Assembly (NCBI RefSeq): GCF_937999985.1
Contig: NZ_CALLDG010000114.1
Coordinates: 1-26,788, forward strand
Source of the DNA: an uncultured Corynebacterium sp.
GTDB lineage: Bacteria > Actinomycetota > Actinomycetes > Mycobacteriales > Mycobacteriaceae
DNA length: 26,788 nt
Direction: 5' to 3'
Part shown: piece by piece, positions 14,659 to 22,660 of the stretch
Layout of the letters: every line of letters begins with the position of its first letter
Numbering within the stretch: position 1 is the stretch's first letter
The notes under the pieces: model-generated
Database searches by the model: none
Seen by the model: only the letters and a program-made list of their open reading frames with translations
What the model was told of the DNA's origin: nothing
Translations under genes and position numbers: made by a program

Positions 14659-15942
14659 ATGCAGACAAAGGAAGCCTCTTCGGCGCGATTGGAAAACTTC
14701 AGACACCTCAAGATCAACCTCCCGGTCAAGATCGCGTTGAGTGTGCTGCTGGTGCTTTCTGTCCTACCGAAGATCTTCAACACCCGCGGCTTCCACTACA
14801 ACCTGGACCTGGACGTCTACCGGGTGGGAGCACAGCGCGTTCTGGACGGACAAGAGCTCTACAGCGGCCACTTCCACATCATCGGCGATACGTATCTGCC
14901 GTTTACGTACCCGCCGATTTCGGCTCTGTTGTTTACTCCCCTGGCGGTGATGCCCTATAACCTGGCCGCCGTTTTGCTGGTCTGCGCCACGGTGACTGTC
15001 ACTTGGTGGGTGCTCGCCCACACCGTACACGCGGCAGCGCGCCTGGATCGCGCCTCCGCAGGCTGGGTGGCGGTAATCCTCACCGCTGTGCTGATCCACT
15101 TAAGCCCCATCCACACCACCCTGGCCTATGGACAGATCAACGTTCTGCTGATGGGTATGGTCTTCGTCGATGCGCTCGTCGTGCCGCGTCGCTACCGTGG
15201 GCTGCTCACGGGTGCGGCGGTTGCTATCAAATTGACGCCCGCAGTTTTCGGCCTGTGGTTCCTTCTGCGCAAGGACTGGGGTTCCATCCTGCGCATGGGC
15301 GCAGGCACGCTCGGCACTACGGCTCTAGCCTGGCTTATCCTGCCGCGGGACTCTCTGGAATATTGGACGCACACGCTGCGCGAAACCGGGCGTATCGGCA
15401 ACCACGAATACGCCCTGAACCAGAGCATCAACGGTCTGCTCTACCGCTTCGGCTTGCGTACGGACGATTCTTCCAGCTTGCTGTGGGTAGTGCTGGTGTG
15501 CGTTTCGCTGGCAGTCATCACCTACGTCATGATCAAGCTGCTCCGGGTACAGGCACCGATCGTCGCGCTGTGCGTCAATTCCCTGTTTGCACTGCTGGCC
15601 AGCCCAGTCTCCTGGAACCACCACTGGTCGTGGGCTCCGGTGCTACTGGTGGCTCTGGCCTGCTACGCGATTGCGGATCCCACTTCCCCGCTGGCCACTC
15701 CGCGCTGGCTGTGGAGTGCCCTGGTTGCCCTAGGCTTTGTCGCTTTCGCCTTCGAGCCCACCGCTTTCGTGCCTTTCCAGGAGCAGCGCGAATTGGAGTG
15801 GAATGCCTGGCAGGCACTCATGGGTAACTCCTACCTGTGGTGGACAATCCTGGCCCTGTTGGTAATGACGATTCGCCTCGCGCTTTACCGCGGCAAGACT
15901 TCCGACAAGACCCCAGTCTCTGAGGCAAGCTCCGAAGCTTAA
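14659..15942 (+). CDS. GT-C membrane mannosyltransferase (GT87 / DUF2029, MptC- or PimE-like)
   Basis: This 427-residue polytopic protein with about ten membrane helices belongs to the polyprenyl-phosphate-mannose-dependent alpha-(1,2)-mannosyltransferases. Family marks include DLDVYRVGAQRVLDGQELY in the first outer loop, with the acidic residues typical of GT-C catalysis. Others are PFTYPPISALLFTPLA, YGQINVLLM, AIKLTPAVFGLWFLL and LASPVSWNHHW. Relatives add alpha-1,2 mannose to lipomannan/lipoarabinomannan (MptC) or to PIMs (PimE) on the outer face of the membrane. I cannot separate these without alignment. Start ATG at 14659 is probably leaderless. It is convergent with the serine dehydratase gene, 29 bases between stops. 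Confidence 0.85.
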   Translation: MQTKEASSARLENFRHLKINLPVKIALSVLLVLSVLPKIFNTRGFHYNLDLDVYRVGAQRVLDGQELYSGHFHIIGDTYLPFTYPPISALLFTPLAVMPYNLAAVLLVCATVTVTWWVLAHTVHAAARLDRASAGWVAVILTAVLIHLSPIHTTLAYGQINVLLMGMVFVDALVVPRRYRGLLTGAAVAIKLTPAVFGLWFLLRKDWGSILRMGAGTLGTTALAWLILPRDSLEYWTHTLRETGRIGNHEYALNQSINGLLYRFGLRTDDSSSLLWVVLVCVSLAVITYVMIKLLRVQAPIVALCVNSLFALLASPVSWNHHWSWAPVLLVALACYAIADPTSPLATPRWLWSALVALGFVAFAFEPTAFVPFQEQRELEWNAWQALMGNSYLWWTILALLVMTIRLALYRGKTSDKTPVSEASSEA

Positions 15943-15950
15943 AGGGTTTT

Positions 15951-15966
15951 AGGGACTTAAGCCCCT
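15951..15966. terminator. Possible bidirectional terminator between GT87 and sdaA
   Basis: AGGGACTTAAGCCCCT is a 16-base near-perfect palindrome around CTTAAG, with one mismatch pair. It is flanked by outer pairs AAAGG (15941-15945) and CCTTT (15969-15973). It fills the gap between two convergent stop codons. T runs are short on both strands, so its strength as a terminator is doubtful. Confidence 0.4.
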
Positions 15967-15971
15967 TGCCT

Positions 15972-17453
15972 TTAGCACTCCGGCACGTTCACGGAGACGT
16001 TCGTCGCCAACCCGCCACCGGCCGTTTCCTTGTACTTTTCGGACATGTCCCTGCCGGTCTGCCGCATGGTCTCAATGACCTCATCAAGGGTGACGTGATG
16101 GTCCCCGTCGCCGCGCATCGCCATCTTGGCTGCGTTGATGGCCTTGCCCGCACTGATGGCATTTCTTTCGATGCACGGGATCTGCACCAAGCCACCGATG
16201 GGGTCACAGGTGAGCCCCAGCGAATGCTCCATCGCAATCTCCGCCGCGTTCGCCACCTGTCGCGGAGACCCTCCCAGCACCTCAGCCAGCCCGGCGGCGG
16301 CCATGGAGGCCGCAGAGCCGACTTCACCCTGGCAGCCGACTTCTGCGCCGGAAATGCTGGCACGCTCCTTGTACAACGAGCCGATCGCGCCTGCGGCCAG
16401 CAGGAAGCGCCGGTTCACCTGGAATGGGTCCTGCTTGCCGGCAGGCGTGAACTCGCGGGCGTAAAACAGCACGGCCGGGATGATTCCCGCGGCGCCATTC
16501 GTCGGCGCGGTGACCACCCGCCCACCAGCTGCGTTCTCCTCGTTTACCGCCAAGGCGATCAGGTTCACCCAGTCCTCGGAGAACTCGGCAGTGCGGTTCG
16601 GGTCCTCCTCCATCAGCTGGTCGTACCAGTGCTTCGCGCGACGGCGAACCATCAAGGCTCCGGGCAGCACTCCGGCGAAGGTTACTCCACGCTTGGCGCA
16701 ATCCTGCATGGCCTGGGCGATGGCATCCAGGTTCGCATCGATCTGCTCGTCGGTGCGCAGCGACTGCTCGCAGCGCCGCTGCACCTCCCCCAGGCTAATG
16801 CCCGCGTGCTCCGCCAGGGAGATCAGCTTGTCGCCGGACTCGAACAGCCACTGCCCGCTGAGCTCGTCCAGGGTGGGGACCTCCTCCTCGGTACGGATGA
16901 AACCACCACCGATGGAATAAAAAGTCTGCTTCAGCGGCTCGGACAGGCCGCTGACCACGAAAGTCACAGCATTCGTGTGAATCGAACGGCGCACGGTCGG
17001 CCGCAGCACAATGTCTTCGAAACCGCAGGTGACGGGCAGGTTCTTATCGCCCGCCAGATAAATGGTGCGAGTCTGGCGGATCTCATCCAGCCGGGACTGC
17101 ATGTAATCCGGATCGACCTGCGCCGGATCGGCGCCGTCCAGGCCCAGCAGGCAGGCCCCCAGCGTGCCGTGTCCAGCACCCGTAGCGGCTAACGAGCCAT
17201 ACAGGACAACGCTGATGCTCAGCGGATGTTCGCTCTCATCGGGCAGGCTCACCACGTCGGCCAGCTTGTCGGAGCCCAGCGGGCGCAGCCCCTCCTCGGT
17301 TGCTGAGTCGGCGGCGCGGGGAGACGTGGCGTCATCCCCCAAAAAAGCCTTGGCCCGCTGCGCGAAGGACAGTCCCGCGCGCATCGGTCCGACGGTGTGC
17401 GAAGAAGACGGGCCGACGCCGATCTGAAAGAGGTCGAAAACGCTGACAGTCAT
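15972..17453 (-). CDS. sdaA: L-serine dehydratase, iron-sulfur type, single chain
   Basis: This 493-residue enzyme deaminates L-serine to pyruvate and ammonia in the cytosol using a [4Fe-4S] cluster. The N-terminal beta domain starts with FDLFQIGVGPSSSHTVGPMRAG (GPSSSHT at 14-20). The catalytic alpha domain follows, with GEVGSAASMAAAGLAEVLGG and the cysteine-bearing LTCDPIGGLVQIPC. The C-terminal SVNVPEC places the last Cys in the active site, as in type-2 enzymes. Length is a little above the usual ~455. An acidic insertion around residues 45-65 accounts for part of the difference. The ATG at 17453 has no clear ribosome-binding site. Upstream on the same strand, 42 bases away, is the ABM-domain gene, so they may share a transcript. 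Confidence 0.94.
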   Translation of the reverse strand: MTVSVFDLFQIGVGPSSSHTVGPMRAGLSFAQRAKAFLGDDATSPRAADSATEEGLRPLGSDKLADVVSLPDESEHPLSISVVLYGSLAATGAGHGTLGACLLGLDGADPAQVDPDYMQSRLDEIRQTRTIYLAGDKNLPVTCGFEDIVLRPTVRRSIHTNAVTFVVSGLSEPLKQTFYSIGGGFIRTEEEVPTLDELSGQWLFESGDKLISLAEHAGISLGEVQRRCEQSLRTDEQIDANLDAIAQAMQDCAKRGVTFAGVLPGALMVRRRAKHWYDQLMEEDPNRTAEFSEDWVNLIALAVNEENAAGGRVVTAPTNGAAGIIPAVLFYAREFTPAGKQDPFQVNRRFLLAAGAIGSLYKERASISGAEVGCQGEVGSAASMAAAGLAEVLGGSPRQVANAAEIAMEHSLGLTCDPIGGLVQIPCIERNAISAGKAINAAKMAMRGDGDHHVTLDEVIETMRQTGRDMSEKYKETAGGGLATNVSVNVPEC

Positions 17454-17495
17454 AGTGGTGCTAAGAGGGTGATGTGAAAGAGGTGGGTTTAAGAG

Positions 17496-17825
17496 CTAGT
17501 TATCCTCGACGCGGAACTCGGCCATGCGGTCCCACTCGGTCTTTCCTGGGATCTTCGTGTTGATGATCTCCGGGGTCTCCAGCAGGTACTTCGGCATCTC
17601 GTCGCAGGCGCGCTTGAAGTGCTCGGACTCTACGTGGGCAACGTCGGCATCGTCCTGGAAAGCCTCGATCAGCAGGTACTCGTTTGCATTTTCCGGATCG
17701 CGGAACCAGTCGAAGAAGATGTTACCTACCTCGTCGCGGGTGGCCTCGGTGAACCAGGAGACCTCCTGCAGGAAGTTGTCGGCGAACTCGGGGCGGACCT
17801 TGTACTTTACGTTGATGAGGATCAT
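17496..17825 (-). CDS. Small ABM-domain protein (antibiotic biosynthesis monooxygenase / YgiN-like)
   Basis: This 109-residue protein begins MILINVKYKVRPEF and continues through the VSWFTEATRDEVGNIFFDWFRDPENANEYLLIEAF core typical of the ABM fold. It ends with a helix carrying HVESEHFKR. Relatives are dimeric and include quinol monooxygenases (YgiN), LsrG and heme-degrading enzymes. No heme-ligand pattern is obvious, so I call only the fold. The frame is open further upstream, but the ATG at 17825 was chosen because homology starts there and GGTGGGG lies 4 bases before it. It stands between the membrane hydrolase (102 bases upstream) and sdaA. No link to serine metabolism is known to me. Confidence 0.82.
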   Translation of the reverse strand: MILINVKYKVRPEFADNFLQEVSWFTEATRDEVGNIFFDWFRDPENANEYLLIEAFQDDADVAHVESEHFKRACDEMPKYLLETPEIINTKIPGKTEWDRMAEFRVEDN

Positions 17826-17896
17826 GGTGCCCCACCCTACGCTGTGCACCCGAGTGTTGGCAGATGCCCAGCTGGCCGAGGATTTTTGGCCCTGCA

Positions 17897-17925
17897 CCCG
17901 GTACTGCGCCCGGTACTGCGCCCGG
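17897..17925. repeat. 12-bp tandem repeat after the membrane hydrolase gene
   Basis: CCCGGTACTGCG occurs twice in a row (17897-17908 and 17909-17920), followed by a partial third copy CCCGG (17921-17925). It lies 72-100 bases upstream of the ABM-domain gene, immediately 3' of the hydrolase stop codon. It may be a replication-slippage tract that varies between strains. Confidence 0.7.
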
Positions 17926-17927
17926 CT

Positions 17928-19781
17928 CTAGCCGTTGTCCACGCCGACTTCCTTCTCCGGGCCTTGGGATTCCATCGCCGCGTCCAACTGCTTGCGAAGC
18001 TCCTCGGCGCGCTGCGGGTTGAAGTCCCGCCCGCCGACCATTGCCAGCATCCCGTCCAGCACACTGTTGCCGTAGTTGTGCCCGTGGCCATTCGGCACGT
18101 TGGCCGCAACCGGAAGATCCATGGTGACCTGCCAGAAGGTCACAAACGGGATCCAGGACATAGACGGCGAGCGGTCAAAACCCGCCGGTTCCTTCAGCCA
18201 ATCGGGTTCCTGGGCGATCAGCGACGGCGACCACCACACCACCGGGTCCGAAGGGTGCTGGATAAACAGGATTCGCGGTTGATGCCAGCCAGCGCGGGAG
18301 TTCAGATCTTCTTCTCGACGCCACCGCCAGATCTCATCGGAGTTCTCCGCAAAGCGGACATTAAGCCCGCCCGCGTATTCGGCAGAGACTTGCGGCGAGC
18401 CGGGGTCTCGCCGATCCACCAGGTCGTGCCAGAGCTTGTTGGAGTTCGGCGGCCCCACCCACAGCAGACCATCCACGCTAGAGACGATGTCACGCACGCC
18501 AGAGAATGCCCCACTGCCCGCGTTGGTTCCCAGCGATTCGCCGTAGACGTACAGCTTCGGGCGGTCGTTCTCCGGCAGAGTGTGCCACCAGTCCACGACG
18601 GTGGAGACCAGCGCCTCTCCCGCGTCTTCCACGCGCTGCTGGTCGGCGATGAACTGCACGCCACTGGGCAGGTAGGAGTACTGGGCCGAGGCAATCGCGG
18701 AATCGCCGTCGAACATCAGCTCGAAGGCCTGGGCGGCAGTGGGATTTACCCACCCGGTGCCGGTTGCGGGAACTACGAGCAACGCCTCGCGGTTCTTCGC
18801 ACCGGTTCTCTTCAGCTCCTCGACCACGCTTTCCGCCCGTGCCTTATCCGTATCCTCGGTACCGTTTTCCAAGCTGGCGTATACACGGATGGGTTCCTTG
18901 CTGGGGCGGCCAGTCAGCTCTTCTAGCTCGTCCTTGTATAGACCTAAGCCGACGAACCTAGTGCCGAAGGCACCCAGATCCTCCCACTTGTTGGGTGACT
19001 GCGGGCTACCGGAGCGCTCCGGCACCTGGGGTTGCTCCAGATCCTCCCGAATCTCCTGGTCTCGGACCGAAAATACCTGTTCGGTGGCTCTGACAACCGT
19101 TCCGGGAACGACGGTATCCACCAGGAAAAGTAAGGCCATGCCGACGGCCAACCAGGCGAACAGCGGGCGGGTAACCCCACCCAAGCGGCGCCCCACGGGG
19201 CCGTCTTCCAACGCCTCGATCAGCCACAGCAGACCCTTACCCGCCAGCACGATCAGCGCCCACAGTCCGATGCCGATGGGCAACACCAGCAGGAACTCCG
19301 CCGCCGTATAAGCCTCCGCATCCATCAGATGCGCCAACTCCTGCTGCCAGCGCACGGCGAAGGAAATCCACACAAGTAGCGACAGGATCACGACGGTCAC
19401 GAAGCCGATCTCCAGGCCGTTCTTCAGCTTCCGCATCCCCCGGTCGCTGAGCTCCAGCCTGTCCTGCAGCTTTTCTAGCAGCCCCAAGGCCTTGCGTCGG
19501 CCCCGTCCCATGGGCTCATTGAAGCGCCGTTGCAGGAAAACCTCCCACAGCCAGTGCAAGAACACACCAACGATGTAGCCGGTGCCGCCGGAAATGCCCG
19601 CGACCACGCCCTGAAATAGCCAGTCGCGCGGCAGCAGCGAAGGCGTCAGCGAAGCCGCGAACAGCAGCGCGCCGACGATCACGCCGCCGGGATCCACGTG
19701 CGCCTCCCACTGATCCCTGGCTGCGCTCAGCCTCTCTGTGATTTCCCCCTCTGCCGTGGAGGCAACATCAGCTATCTTCAA
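17928..19781 (-). CDS. Membrane alpha/beta-hydrolase (Abhydrolase_9 type)
   Basis: This 617-residue protein has an N-terminal half with about five to six membrane helices, beginning with GGVIVGALLFAASLTPSLLPRDW, a mark of this family. An alpha/beta-hydrolase domain of roughly 330 residues follows, probably outside the membrane. The nucleophile elbow is GESLGTNAG, with Ser as nucleophile. HPSDPVVWW probably holds the acid, and GHGHNY near the end the base. The family is widespread in actinobacteria but poorly characterised, so no substrate is proposed. A lipid or envelope ester is a guess from its location. The start is TTG at 19781, preceded by GGGGAG 4 bases away and overlapping the ABC-F gene end by 14 bases. 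Translational coupling to that gene is likely. Confidence 0.85.
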   Translation of the reverse strand: MKIADVASTAEGEITERLSAARDQWEAHVDPGGVIVGALLFAASLTPSLLPRDWLFQGVVAGISGGTGYIVGVFLHWLWEVFLQRRFNEPMGRGRRKALGLLEKLQDRLELSDRGMRKLKNGLEIGFVTVVILSLLVWISFAVRWQQELAHLMDAEAYTAAEFLLVLPIGIGLWALIVLAGKGLLWLIEALEDGPVGRRLGGVTRPLFAWLAVGMALLFLVDTVVPGTVVRATEQVFSVRDQEIREDLEQPQVPERSGSPQSPNKWEDLGAFGTRFVGLGLYKDELEELTGRPSKEPIRVYASLENGTEDTDKARAESVVEELKRTGAKNREALLVVPATGTGWVNPTAAQAFELMFDGDSAIASAQYSYLPSGVQFIADQQRVEDAGEALVSTVVDWWHTLPENDRPKLYVYGESLGTNAGSGAFSGVRDIVSSVDGLLWVGPPNSNKLWHDLVDRRDPGSPQVSAEYAGGLNVRFAENSDEIWRWRREEDLNSRAGWHQPRILFIQHPSDPVVWWSPSLIAQEPDWLKEPAGFDRSPSMSWIPFVTFWQVTMDLPVAANVPNGHGHNYGNSVLDGMLAMVGGRDFNPQRAEELRKQLDAAMESQGPEKEVGVDNG

Positions 19782-21630
19782 GCTTCTCCCCGATTTCCAG
19801 CCACTGCATCTCCAGCTCGCCGTGTTCCTCCTGGTTGGCTTTCAGGTCCTTATCCAGCGCCGCCAGCTCGTCCGTCACGGGCTCGCCGGTGGCTGCCTTC
19901 TCTGCCACCTCGTTCATCTTCTCGTGGATGGAGTTGATCTTCTGCTCGATCTTGGACATCTTCCTTTCCAGCGCACTCATTTCCTTGGTGAGTGCGTGAA
20001 CTTCCTTGGCGCCGAGGCTGGGGCGTCCAGAAGAAACAGCGCCAGAACCGGCGGCGCCGGAGCTACCAGAACCAGAATCCGCAGCGTCGAAGGTCAGCGT
20101 GTTCTTGCGCCCCTCGTCGCTGGCCTCCTGCTTGCGGCGCTCCAGGTACTGCTCGATGCCACCGGGCAAGTTCGTCAGCCGGCCATCGCCGAACAGCGCC
20201 CAGGTGGAATCGCAGATGCGCTCGATCAGGTAACGGTCGTGGGAGATCACCACGAGCGTGCCGGGCCATTCGTCCAGGAGGCTTTCCAGCTCCTGCAGGG
20301 TGTCGATGTCCAGGTCGTTCGTCGGCTCGTCCAGCAGCAGCACGTTTGGCTCGGCCATCAGTACGCGGGTCAGCTGCAGGCGGCGCTTCTCGCCACCCGA
20401 CAGGTCCCCGATGGGCGTGCGCTGGCGCTTCGCGCTGAAGCCCAGCCGCTCGGCCAGCTGGGAGGCGCTGATTTCCTTGTCGCCGAAGGTCACGTAGCTG
20501 GCGACGTCCTCGACCGACTCGATCAGGCGCTTCGTGGGATCCAGGTCGTCTAGCTCCTGCCGCAGCCACCCCAGGCGCACGGTCTTGCCCTCGATGCGAC
20601 GGCCCTGCTCCAGCGGCGTCTCGCCCGCCAAGGTACGCAGCAGAGTCGTCTTGCCGGAACCGTTCACCCCCACCAGGCCGATGCGCTCGCCGGGACCCAA
20701 ACGCCAGGTCAGGTCCTCGACAAGGGTGCGGCCGTCCGGGGTGGCGATGCGCGCGTTCTCCAGCTCGATTACCTTCTTGCCCTGGCGGCGTGCGGAGAAG
20801 CTCATCAGCTCCACCTTGTTGCGCATCGGCGGCACGTCGGCGATCAGGGATTCCGCAGCCTCGATGCGGTAGCGCGGCTTCGATGTGCGCGCGGGCGCAC
20901 CGCGGCGCAGCCACGCCAGCTCCTTGCGCGCGAGGTTCTGGCGGCGCTGTTCGGCCGCATCCGCCTGCCGGGCGCGCTCGGCGCGGGCGAAGGTCCAGTC
21001 GTTGTAGCCACCCTCGTAGACGTCCACCGCGCCGTCGTGCACCTCCCAGGTGTGGTTGGCGACGGTATCCAGGAACCAGCGGTCGTGGGTGACCACAACC
21101 AGTGCAGTGTTGCGCCCCAGCAGGTGCTCGGCCAGCCACTGCACGCCTTCGACGTCCAGGTGGTTGGTCGGCTCGTCGAGGATCAGCAGGTCCAGGTCCT
21201 GTACCAACACGGCAGCCAGGCCGGTTCGGCGGCGCTCGCCACCGGACAGCGAATGCACGGGAGTATCCAGCCCCAGCCGGGCGATGTCCAGTCCGTTGAG
21301 TACACTGCGCACCTTCGGGTCGCCGGCCCATTCGTATTCCTGCAGACCTAGCGGTTCCAGCACTGCCCCGGCGACAGTCATGTCTTCCGGCGCGTCGCGC
21401 AGCACATCCTGGGTGACCATGGCCATGCGCAGGTCGTTGTTGTGGCTTACGCGCCCGGAGTCCGGCTCGTCCTTCCGGCTCAGGATATTCAGCAGCGTGG
21501 ACTTGCCGCCGCCGTTGAGTCCGACCACGCCAATGCGGTCGTTACTATCCACGCCGAGGCTCACCTCGTCGAGCAGGGTCTTGAGCCCATAGATCTTCGA
21601 GACTTTTTCTAGGTTGATGAGGTTACTCAA
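19768..21630 (-). CDS. ABC-F family ATPase (Uup/EttA-like)
   Basis: This 620-residue soluble protein has two ABC ATPase domains and no membrane segment. ABC-F proteins act on the ribosome, relieving stalls or protecting against antibiotics, rather than transporting. First Walker A is GLNGGGKST (37-45) with signature LSGGERRRTGLA. The second is GVNGSGKTT with LSGGEKRRLQLTR. DEPTNHLD and DEPTNDLD carry the Walker B glutamates. The inter-domain linker is charged. The C-terminal ~70 residues form a coiled coil like Uup. The start is TTG at 21630, with GGGAAG a few bases upstream, and it overlaps the ispE end by 8 bases. This position after ispE fits a house-keeping role better than acquired resistance, but that is inference. 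Confidence 0.92.
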   Translation of the reverse strand: MSNLINLEKVSKIYGLKTLLDEVSLGVDSNDRIGVVGLNGGGKSTLLNILSRKDEPDSGRVSHNNDLRMAMVTQDVLRDAPEDMTVAGAVLEPLGLQEYEWAGDPKVRSVLNGLDIARLGLDTPVHSLSGGERRRTGLAAVLVQDLDLLILDEPTNHLDVEGVQWLAEHLLGRNTALVVVTHDRWFLDTVANHTWEVHDGAVDVYEGGYNDWTFARAERARQADAAEQRRQNLARKELAWLRRGAPARTSKPRYRIEAAESLIADVPPMRNKVELMSFSARRQGKKVIELENARIATPDGRTLVEDLTWRLGPGERIGLVGVNGSGKTTLLRTLAGETPLEQGRRIEGKTVRLGWLRQELDDLDPTKRLIESVEDVASYVTFGDKEISASQLAERLGFSAKRQRTPIGDLSGGEKRRLQLTRVLMAEPNVLLLDEPTNDLDIDTLQELESLLDEWPGTLVVISHDRYLIERICDSTWALFGDGRLTNLPGGIEQYLERRKQEASDEGRKNTLTFDAADSGSGSSGAAGSGAVSSGRPSLGAKEVHALTKEMSALERKMSKIEQKINSIHEKMNEVAEKAATGEPVTDELAALDKDLKANQEEHGELEMQWLEIGEKLEDS

Positions 21631-22660
21631 GTACTTCTTCCCTTTTTATGACGCCCGCAGCCGCAGCCGGGGAACTCGTCGTCATCGTGGAGCTAGCTTT
21701 CCCGGCCACGCTAACGGCTGTCGCGACCTCCACCGCGTCGTCGGCGGATGCGCATAGCATGGCGACCGTGGGCCCGGAGCCGGAGACGATCGCGGCGATG
21801 GCGCCGGCCTCCTCGGCGGCCTTCAGGGTCTCGCGCAAGCTTGGCAGCAGACTGATGGCCGGGGCTTGCAGGTCGTTAACCAGCAGCTTTCCCACTTCTT
21901 CCGGGTTGCCTGTCCGCAGAGCCGCGATCAGCCCCTCAGGGCTTCCAGCTCGCGCGGCCTTGGGGCTAGCCTCCGAGGCAGCGGCGCGCTGCCGGTCCAG
22001 CTGCTTAAACACCTCCGGGGTGGATAGGCCGCGCTTGTCGGTGGCGATGGCCCAGTGATAGGTGCCCATGGCGATGACGGGCATGAGGTTTTCCCCTTTG
22101 CCCGTGCCCCTTGCTGTGCCGCCGAGCAGGCAGAAGGGCACGTCGGCACCCAGGTCGGCTGCGATGTCGGACAGTTGTGCGCCGTCCGGGCGGCGCGGGG
22201 AACGCAGGTCCGGAAAGTACAGCTCTGTCGCCGCAACCAGCGCCGCCGCCGCATCCGCCGATCCTCCGGCCATCCCGCCGGCGACGGGAATCCCCTTGTC
22301 GATGTGGATGTGCACGGGCGCGTCGGCCCAGGGGACGTGCGCGTCTCGTGCCAGTTTCTGGATGGCGGCGAGGGCCTTCCACGCCAGGTTGCTGGAATCC
22401 TGGGGCACCAGGTGGCTGTCGAACCCGGAGACGTTCCAGGTGCACGGCGCCGCTTCGGCCTCCTGCGCGCCTCGCGCGTCCCGCAGGGCGACGGTGACCT
22501 CTTCCTTCAGCGAGACGGACTGAAAAATCGTGTCGAGCTCGTGATAGCCATCCTCCCGAGCCGGCCCCACCCCGAGGTGCAGGTTCACCTTGCCGTACGC
22601 ACGAGCCGTGACGGAGCGGTACTGGGGCTCCTGCGGGCCGAAGATGTGGGAAACAGTCAT
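21623..22660 (-). CDS. ispE: 4-diphosphocytidyl-2-C-methyl-D-erythritol kinase
   Basis: This 345-residue GHMP-family kinase phosphorylates CDP-ME at the 2-hydroxyl with ATP, the fourth step of the MEP pathway to isoprenoids. It is needed here for menaquinone and decaprenyl-phosphate carriers. AYGKVNLHLGVG near the N-terminus binds CDP-ME, and the ATP loop is PVAGGMAGGSADAAAAL. A late GSGPTVAML is the third GHMP motif. It is longer than the ~283-310 residues usual for IspE because of insertions around residues 60-70 and 225-245 and a tail. The ATG at 22660 overlaps the rsmA stop by 4 bases (ATGA), giving clear translational coupling. The rpfB-ksgA-ispE order is conserved in mycobacteria. Confidence 0.95.
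   Translation of the reverse strand: MTVSHIFGPQEPQYRSVTARAYGKVNLHLGVGPAREDGYHELDTIFQSVSLKEEVTVALRDARGAQEAEAAPCTWNVSGFDSHLVPQDSSNLAWKALAAIQKLARDAHVPWADAPVHIHIDKGIPVAGGMAGGSADAAAALVAATELYFPDLRSPRRPDGAQLSDIAADLGADVPFCLLGGTARGTGKGENLMPVIAMGTYHWAIATDKRGLSTPEVFKQLDRQRAAASEASPKAARAGSPEGLIAALRTGNPEEVGKLLVNDLQAPAISLLPSLRETLKAAEEAGAIAAIVSGSGPTVAMLCASADDAVEVATAVSVAGKASSTMTTSSPAAAAGVIKREEVLE

Noticed and set aside
15966..17192. 408-residue plus-strand frame inside the serine dehydratase gene
   Set aside because: Complement of a clearly conserved gene; composition is that of a shadow (His/Arg/Gly-rich, no domain).
17619..18926. 435-residue plus-strand frame
   Set aside because: Antisense to the ABM gene and membrane hydrolase, which have recognisable catalytic and membrane features.
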